NCBI GenBank assembly: GCA_036378675.1
Contig: DASUWA010000005.1
Location: 1-64,000 of the forward strand
Source of the DNA: Acidimicrobiales bacterium
Lineage (GTDB): Bacteria > Actinomycetota > Acidimicrobiia > Acidimicrobiales > Palsa-688
DNA: 64,000 bases
Direction: 5' to 3'
Shown here: positions 60,335 through 64,000 of the stretch, piece by piece
Layout of the letters: each line of letters starts with the position of its first letter
Numbering within the stretch: position 1 is the stretch's first letter
Position numbers and translations under genes: made by a program
The notes under the pieces: model-generated
Databases searched by the model: none
What the model saw: only the letters and a program-made list of their open reading frames with translations
Told to the model about the DNA's origin: nothing

Positions 60335-61209
60335 CCTCGGGGTTCCTCGAGTGCGTTGTAAACGTGAGCGAGGGCCGCAACACCGAGTTGCTGGTTGACT
60401 TGGCTGCGGCCTGCGGGCGGGTGCTGCTCGACCTTCACAGCGATCCGCATCATCACCGTTCCGTCTTCACTTTGTGCGGGCCTCACGATGCAGTAGCGCG
60501 CGCGGCGCGTTCTCTGGCCCTTGCGGTCGTCGAGAGAGTCGACGTGTCGTCACACGAGGGAGTTCATCCGCGAATCGGAGCGCTGGACGTCGTCCCGTTC
60601 GTGAGCCTCGGTGTTGCGGGCGCGGAGCTGGTTGATGCGACGGACCGACCGGCCATGCGAGCGCGCGATCAGTTTGCCGAGTGGGCGGGCGGAGAGGTGG
60701 GCCTGCCGTGTTTTCTTTACGGGCCGGAGCGGTCGCTTCCCGAGCTACGGCGCTCGGCTTGGCGGGATCTGCAGCCGGACTTCGGCCCACATGTGCCGCA
60801 CCCGACCGCCGGCGCTGCCGCGGTGGGCGCCCGGCGGGTCCTGGTGGCTTACAACATGTGGGCCGAATGCGACCTCGAGTTCGCTCGGAGGCTTGCTGGC
60901 GAGTTGCGAGGGCCACACGTTCGGACGCTTGCACTGCCGGCCGGGCGGGAGGTGCAAGTGTCGTGCAACCTTATCGATCCGTGGATCGTTGGCCCCGGGA
61001 CTGTCTTCGATGCCGTCGCCAGTCGGGTCGCAATCTCGCGGTCTGAGCTCGTCGGCCTAGTCCCGCGTGGCGTCCTAAACGCTGAGCCGACCCGCCGCTG
61101 GGAGGAGCTTGACCTCGACCCATCAAGAACAATCGAGGCCCGCCTCCAACTGGCGGGCCTCGACGGGGGAAGGTTCGATCTGCACGGGTCGGCGCCAACC
61201 GGGCCTTGA
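60331..61209 (+). CDS. Glutamate formiminotransferase-domain protein
   Basis: Resembles the formiminotransferase half of FTCD, which moves a formimino group between glutamate and tetrahydrofolate. The 292-residue protein begins FLECVVNVSEGRNTELLVDL, then has DLHSDPHHHRSVFTLCG, the conserved SSHEGVHPRIGALDVVPFVS near residue 75 with the catalytic-type histidine, and LPCFLYGPERSLPELRR. It ends with an N-/C-subdomain layout (QVSCNLIDPWIVGPG). No cyclodeaminase domain and no histidine-degradation gene are nearby, so its natural substrate is uncertain. The TTG start overlaps the trkA stop, an unusual partner for this enzyme. Confidence 0.82.
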   Translation: MTSGFLECVVNVSEGRNTELLVDLAAACGRVLLDLHSDPHHHRSVFTLCGPHDAVARAARSLALAVVERVDVSSHEGVHPRIGALDVVPFVSLGVAGAELVDATDRPAMRARDQFAEWAGGEVGLPCFLYGPERSLPELRRSAWRDLQPDFGPHVPHPTAGAAAVGARRVLVAYNMWAECDLEFARRLAGELRGPHVRTLALPAGREVQVSCNLIDPWIVGPGTVFDAVASRVAISRSELVGLVPRGVLNAEPTRRWEELDLDPSRTIEARLQLAGLDGGRFDLHGSAPTGP

Positions 61210-61226
61210 TCCCCGCGGTGGGGTCA
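61207..61226. terminator. Hairpin joining the convergent stop codons of the FTCD-like and whiB genes
   Basis: TGA-CCCC pairs with GGGG-TCA around GCGGT with one bulged T. The left arm starts with the TGA stop of the plus-strand gene and the right arm ends with the TCA that is the whiB stop on the other strand. Possible bidirectional terminator. Confidence 0.45.
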
Positions 61227-61505
61227 TCCCGCTGCGGCGGCCCTACGTTCGAGCGCCCTGCGCCGGCGGATCTTGCGCCGTTCTCTTTCGCTCAGGCCGC
61301 CCCAAATCCCGAACTTCTCGCCGTTGGCCAGCGCGTACTCCAAGCAGTCCTCGCGAACTACGCAGCCCCGGCAGACCTCTTTGGCCTCACGCGTTGACGC
61401 ACCTCGCTCTGGAAAAAACAGGTCGGGGTCAACACCCATGCAGTTCGCCTGCTTCTGCCAGGCTCGTTGTATTGGTTGCGCTACCAGGTCTGCAAGGTCG
61501 TTCAC
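61224..61505 (-). CDS. WhiB-family iron-sulfur transcriptional regulator (first copy)
   Basis: Actinobacteria-specific 4Fe-4S protein that works with the main sigma factor. The 93-residue protein has the four cluster cysteines at 22, 45, 48 and 54 ([31 protein letters not shown]), the [15 protein letters not shown] turn and a basic C-terminal helix with several Arg residues for DNA contact. GTG 61505 is the start, with GAGGGGAG upstream. It is similar in layout to WhiB1/WhiB2-type proteins but cannot be assigned to one orthologue from sequence alone. Confidence 0.93.
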   Translation of the reverse strand: MNDLADLVAQPIQRAWQKQANCMGVDPDLFFPERGASTREAKEVCRGCVVREDCLEYALANGEKFGIWGGLSERERRKIRRRRALERRAAAAG

Positions 61506-61653
61506 CGCATGGCTCCCCTCAGTCGGTGATAGTCGTGGGCCACCGAAGCGATTCCACTTATGTAACTACAATGATGTGATATTCGTCCTCTCAGGGGCCG
61601 AGCGCAAGGGAAATCGTGGATTTCTTGGGCGAAATTTGGTACCCGGTGAGCTG

Positions 61654-62157
61654 ATGAGGATCGAAGCCTCGATAGGCGACATCACCAAGGAAGAGGTCGA
61701 CGCGATCGTGAACGCCGCCAACTCGGCGCTTGCCGGCGGCGGCGGCGTCGACGGCGCGATTCATAGAGCGGCCGGCCACGCCGACTTGCAGAGCGCGTGC
61801 CGCTCACTGGGCGGCTGCGAAACGGGCGACGCGAAGGCGACTCCCGGGTTCGCGCTTCGTTCCCGATGGGTCATTCACACGGTGGGTCCGGTGTGGCGAG
61901 GCGGCGATGCCGGCGAGGCGGAGCTACTTGCTAGCTGCTACCGCAGATGTGTCGAAGTTGCAGACGACCTGGGCGCGCGCAGCCTGGCGTTTCCTGCGAT
62001 CTCCACCGGTATCTACGGCTATCCGCGCGACGACGCTGCGAGGATCGCGGTGTCGACCCTTCAGTCGGTCGCGGATCGCACTTCCGTTTCGCTCGCTCGG
62101 CTGATCGCTTTCGATCCCGAAACGCTTCGGTTGTACGAGTCGTTGCTGGCGGGCTGA
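61654..62157 (+). CDS. Macro-domain protein (ADP-ribose / O-acetyl-ADP-ribose hydrolase type)
   Basis: Binds or removes ADP-ribose groups. The 167-residue protein is a complete macro domain: [20 protein letters not shown] at the start, [21 protein letters not shown] near residues 22-42 (ligand-binding loop with the conserved Asn and Gly-rich loop), [12 protein letters not shown] near 70 and [19 protein letters not shown] near 108, the second ligand loop. ATG 61654 has GGTGAG just upstream; the longer frame to 61273 runs over whiB on the other strand and is not real. The 148-base divergent region to whiB holds a TACAAT box at 61567-61572. Confidence 0.92.
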   Translation: MRIEASIGDITKEEVDAIVNAANSALAGGGGVDGAIHRAAGHADLQSACRSLGGCETGDAKATPGFALRSRWVIHTVGPVWRGGDAGEAELLASCYRRCVEVADDLGARSLAFPAISTGIYGYPRDDAARIAVSTLQSVADRTSVSLARLIAFDPETLRLYESLLAG

Positions 62158-62234
62158 TCCGGCGCGAGATCGCGGGCCGGAGGCGCCGGCGGAGGCGCCG
62201 GGTTTCCGGGCGTTGGCGGTTCGTTGGTGCTCGG

Positions 62235-62785
62235 TTAGCTGACGGCGAGAAGGCGCCGGCGCTCTGTGACCTTTGCCATGACCGTTCGTTTCACCCTTTC
62301 GGCGGTCCAGTCGGCGGTCACCTCGATGACGTCCCAACCGGCAAGCGCCAAGTCGCTGATCCTCTTCCGATCCCGCCGAAAACGGCCCACCTGACCGTGG
62401 TACTCCGTTCCCACCCACTCGACCGCCAGCCGTAGCTCAACGATCGCCCGATCGACGCGGTAGCTCCGGCTTCCGCAACGGATCTCAGCTTGCGGATGTG
62501 AGCCACGACGCCGGCGATTCGAATGCCAGCCGGAGCGGTGAGGTGGATGGCGCCAACATCGCCCTCGAGGTTGCGATCTGGCTCCAGTTGCCAGAGACGT
62601 GCAGCGGTGAGATGCGCGCCCCGCCGGAAGCGAACCAGCCGGCCCGATGCCACCGCCCGAGCCCTTGACCGTCGGCCGAAGCCCAGCTCCTCCAGTTGAC
62701 GGGTCGAAGCCAGCCCGAGCTGGCGCCGGGCCAGCTGATCCATTTGGCGATGTAGGGCGGCACCCATGGCGTGAGCTTGCCCCAC
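62235..62785 (-). pseudogene. Frameshifted DUF559-type endonuclease / AbiEi-like protein
   Basis: Two frames of the minus strand together make a broken version of the actinobacterial family with an N-terminal winged-helix (AbiEi-like) part and a C-terminal DUF559 (very-short-patch-repair-like) nuclease. Frame 1, from GTG 62785, carries LARRQLGLASTRQLEELGFG and VASGRLVRFRRGAHLTA. Frame 2, to the stop at 62235, carries YRVDRAIVELRLAVEWVGTE then YHG, and RRDRKRISDLALAGWDVIEV. The switch lies at about 62490-62510, and about 100 residues normally found in the middle are missing. I call it a decayed gene. Confidence 0.75.
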
Positions 62786-62801
62786 GGGTGCGACTATTAA
62801 C

Positions 62802-62850
62802 GTTTTTCTTGCAATTTGGCACCTATTAGGCGCCGAATCGTGAAAAAAGG
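62802..62850 (+). repeat. Dispersed 49-bp extended palindrome, copy 2
   Basis: Core GGCACCT-ATT-AGGCGCC with one mismatched pair, flanked by TTTTCTTGC and GTGAAAAAA that pair in an outer stem; here the inner flanks (AATTT/GAATC) also partly pair. It lies 17 bases upstream of the DUF559 pseudogene start, where an operator or promoter would be. Copy 1 is at 51644-51691. Confidence 0.8.
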
Positions 62851-63021
62851 GAAGCGGAGGCCAGCTCTCGACCGCCCGAGCTCGCCGGCGCTCCTCGGTT
62901 AGCGTCCGAATTCAGGTGAAGTAATGCCGGTTCACGCGGCTGTGACCCGCCGGCGGGACCGGCTCGGCGGCTGCCGGTGGCCAGAAGGCCTGCGTGATGA
63001 GCGATCAACGCCTAACAGCAG

Positions 63022-63027
63022 TACCCT
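63022..63027 (+). promoter_or_regulatory. Candidate -10 box for tatA
   Basis: TACCCT ends seven bases before ATG 63035 and there is no Shine-Dalgarno sequence, so tatA is probably leaderless. Confidence 0.45.
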
Positions 63028-63034
63028 CGCGTAC

Positions 63035-63418
63035 ATGACCGCCAACATTTTCGGGCCCGACCTCGGGATCATCGTCCTGGTGATCCTCGTCGTGGTGCTC
63101 GGCGGGAGCCAGTTGCCGAAGATTGCCCGCAATGTCGGGACGGCCGGCCGGGAGTTCCGCAAGGCGCAGCAGGAAGCCGAAGAGGAAGCAGAGCGGGACA
63201 AGGCCGCCAAAGCCGCCCGGGAAGCAGCCAACGCGCCGGCGGGCCAGCTTGCCGCGGCGCCGTCCTCCGTGCCTACCGCGCCCGCATCGCCCGGTTCGCA
63301 ACAGGCCCCTGTGCCGGCCGGCACCACCGAGGATTCGATCCAGCTGACCCGGACAGAACTTGACGCACTCCTGAAGGCGCGCGAGGAGCAGGTTCGAGGC
63401 GAGGGCCCGACCAACTAG
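63035..63418 (+). CDS. tatA: Sec-independent (twin-arginine) translocase subunit TatA/TatE
   Basis: Forms the pore that exports folded proteins. The 127-residue protein has a short N-terminus, one membrane helix at about residues 9-23 (IIVLVILVVVLGGSQLPKIA) with the Gly-hinge and Leu-Pro pair, then the amphipathic helix RNVGTAGREFRKAQQEAEEE and a long Ala/Pro-rich tail ending LKAREEQVRGEGPTN. ATG 63035 is chosen because of the -10 box and the normal TatA start; the upstream frame from 62924 adds 37 residues of no resemblance. tatC and tatB are not in the window. Confidence 0.92.
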   Translation: MTANIFGPDLGIIVLVILVVVLGGSQLPKIARNVGTAGREFRKAQQEAEEEAERDKAAKAAREAANAPAGQLAAAPSSVPTAPASPGSQQAPVPAGTTEDSIQLTRTELDALLKAREEQVRGEGPTN

Positions 63419-63480
63419 TCCTCCGGCAGCCCGCCCCGCCGCGGGCTACCTAAATCGCGGTAAATCGCGTGAAGAGTTTC

Positions 63481-63726
63481 CTAGGACTCGACCGTTGCGC
63501 GGGCTCCGCGACGCTGGCGGGCAATCCGCCGGCGCTCACGCTCGGAGGCGCCGCCCCATACGCCGTGCTCAATCCTGTTGTACAGGGCGTATTCGAGACA
63601 CGGCGTCTTAACCGGGCAATCGGCGCAGATACGACGGGCTATCTCGACTCCCACCCCGTCGCTGGGGAAGAACGTCTCGGGCGGCAAGTCCCGGCACTTG
63701 CCATTTGCCATCCATGTGGTGTCCAA
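63481..63726 (-). CDS. WhiB-family iron-sulfur transcriptional regulator (second copy)
   Basis: 81-residue WhiB-like protein with cysteines at 11, 34, 37 and 43 (ANGKCRDLPPETFFPSDGVG, RRICADCPVKTPCLEYAL), the GVWGGASERERRRIARQ turn and a basic tail. TTG 63726 (LDTTWMANGKC) is chosen because GGAGG lies nine bases upstream; the longer frame from TTG 63759 would put the Shine-Dalgarno sequence inside the gene, and ATG 63711 is also possible. It differs from the first WhiB in the spacing between Cys1 and Cys2, so the two are paralogues, not a recent duplication. Confidence 0.92.
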   Translation of the reverse strand: MDTTWMANGKCRDLPPETFFPSDGVGVEIARRICADCPVKTPCLEYALYNRIEHGVWGGASERERRRIARQRRGARATVES

Positions 63727-63794
63727 CTTCAGAGACCTCCGTGGTCGACCCGCCGCCAAGTCATTCCGTTTCTCGTGTCGAGCACTGGTTGCAT

Positions 63795-63823
63795 CCTGTA
63801 TCGGCGGCGAATGGGGGTTTCAA
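63795..63823 (-). promoter_or_regulatory. Promoter candidate for the second whiB gene
   Basis: On the minus strand TTGAAA (63823-63818) and TACAGG (63800-63795) are 17 bases apart, leaving a leader of about 60 bases. The -10 box lacks the final T. Nothing else is recognised in 63727-63955. Confidence 0.4.
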
Positions 63824-63955
63824 TAACGGTAAGTACGTCAGAAACCGCCCGTTGGTTGCCTGGCCCCTTACGACCGACAACCTCTCCCATGCCCTGACGT
63901 TGCAAAACGGCACTTGTGTTCGAGGGCAACATCCTACCCGATGCTCCACCCGGAC

Positions 63956-64000
63956 TCACGCTTTGGTCGCCCAATCCTCCGCCAACAGGCGCTTCTTCCC
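63956..64000 (-). CDS. Possible C-terminal end of a gene running off the window
   Basis: The minus strand reads GKKRLLAEDWATKA followed by a TGA at 63958-63956 and is open to the window edge. The composition is plausible for a protein end, but 14 residues are too few to assign a family or to be sure that it is coding. Confidence 0.25.
   Translation of the reverse strand, partial: GKKRLLAEDWATKA

Noticed and set aside
63836-63901. ACGTCAG / CTGACGT inverted repeat upstream of the second whiB
   Set aside because: Seven-base arms more than 50 bases apart are expected by chance and no promoter element links them.

Overview
This window is high-GC DNA from an actinobacterium. I infer class Acidimicrobiia or a close relative. 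The support is two WhiB-type iron-sulfur regulators, a GuaB3-type IMP dehydrogenase next to guaA, a secreted protein built from 'GYWLVGSDGGVFTFG'-type repeats, an actinobacterial rplM-to-groEL gene order, and many genes whose start codon sits 6-10 bases after a TANNNT -10 box (probably leaderless mRNAs). The species cannot be named from the sequence alone. No tRNA, rRNA, CRISPR array, insertion sequence or prophage was seen, so most of the window is core chromosome.

Layout. 1-3600: promoter, rplM-rpsI-glmM and a secreted phosphoesterase lipoprotein. 3600-7440: a TetR/MFS efflux pair and a divergent ketosteroid-dehydrogenase-like flavoenzyme, whose end lies in a 23-bp tandem repeat. 7561-21099: a long run of housekeeping genes starting with an oversized 1161-residue GlmS-like protein, then acpS, nnr, alr, a P1-family peptidase, (reverse) an RDD membrane protein, a type-4 uracil-DNA glycosylase, tsaE-tsaB-rimI-tsaD, and groES-groEL behind a perfect CIRCE operator. 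Many of these genes overlap by 4 bases (ATGA/GTGA).

21298-34577: a small conserved-looking protein with a NUDIX hydrolase, a zinc-ribbon protein, guaB3-guaA, a reverse SDR, pcrA/uvrD, a reverse LCP cell-wall ligase, a free-standing B12-binding mutase domain before sucC-sucD, and a glycosyltransferase. 34600-45705: reverse folD, purH and purN, divergent metF, a secreted repeat/GH25-like protein, a large LuxR-type ATPase regulator divergent from icd, and reverse mdh. One-carbon, purine and TCA genes are therefore clustered.

45862-64000 is more accessory: an iron-type ABC transporter (fbpABC-like), a short acidic protein, an SCP2 protein, an Ala/Pro-rich protein, a GH2 glycosidase, and an ECF-type sigma factor fused to a transmembrane anchor and a long extracytoplasmic tail. 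That gene is divergent from an AAA+ ATPase/VWA pair, followed by two TrkA potassium-regulator proteins and a formiminotransferase domain protein. Then come whiB, a macro-domain protein, a frameshifted DUF559 nuclease pseudogene, tatA and a second whiB. Two copies of a ~48-bp extended palindrome (51.6 kb and 62.8 kb) are not explained by the genes.

The best candidates for something under-described are the membrane-tethered sigma factor beside the AAA+/VWA/TrkA genes, the giant GlmS-like protein at the canonical glmS locus, and the dispersed palindrome, one copy of which sits directly upstream of the DUF559 pseudogene.
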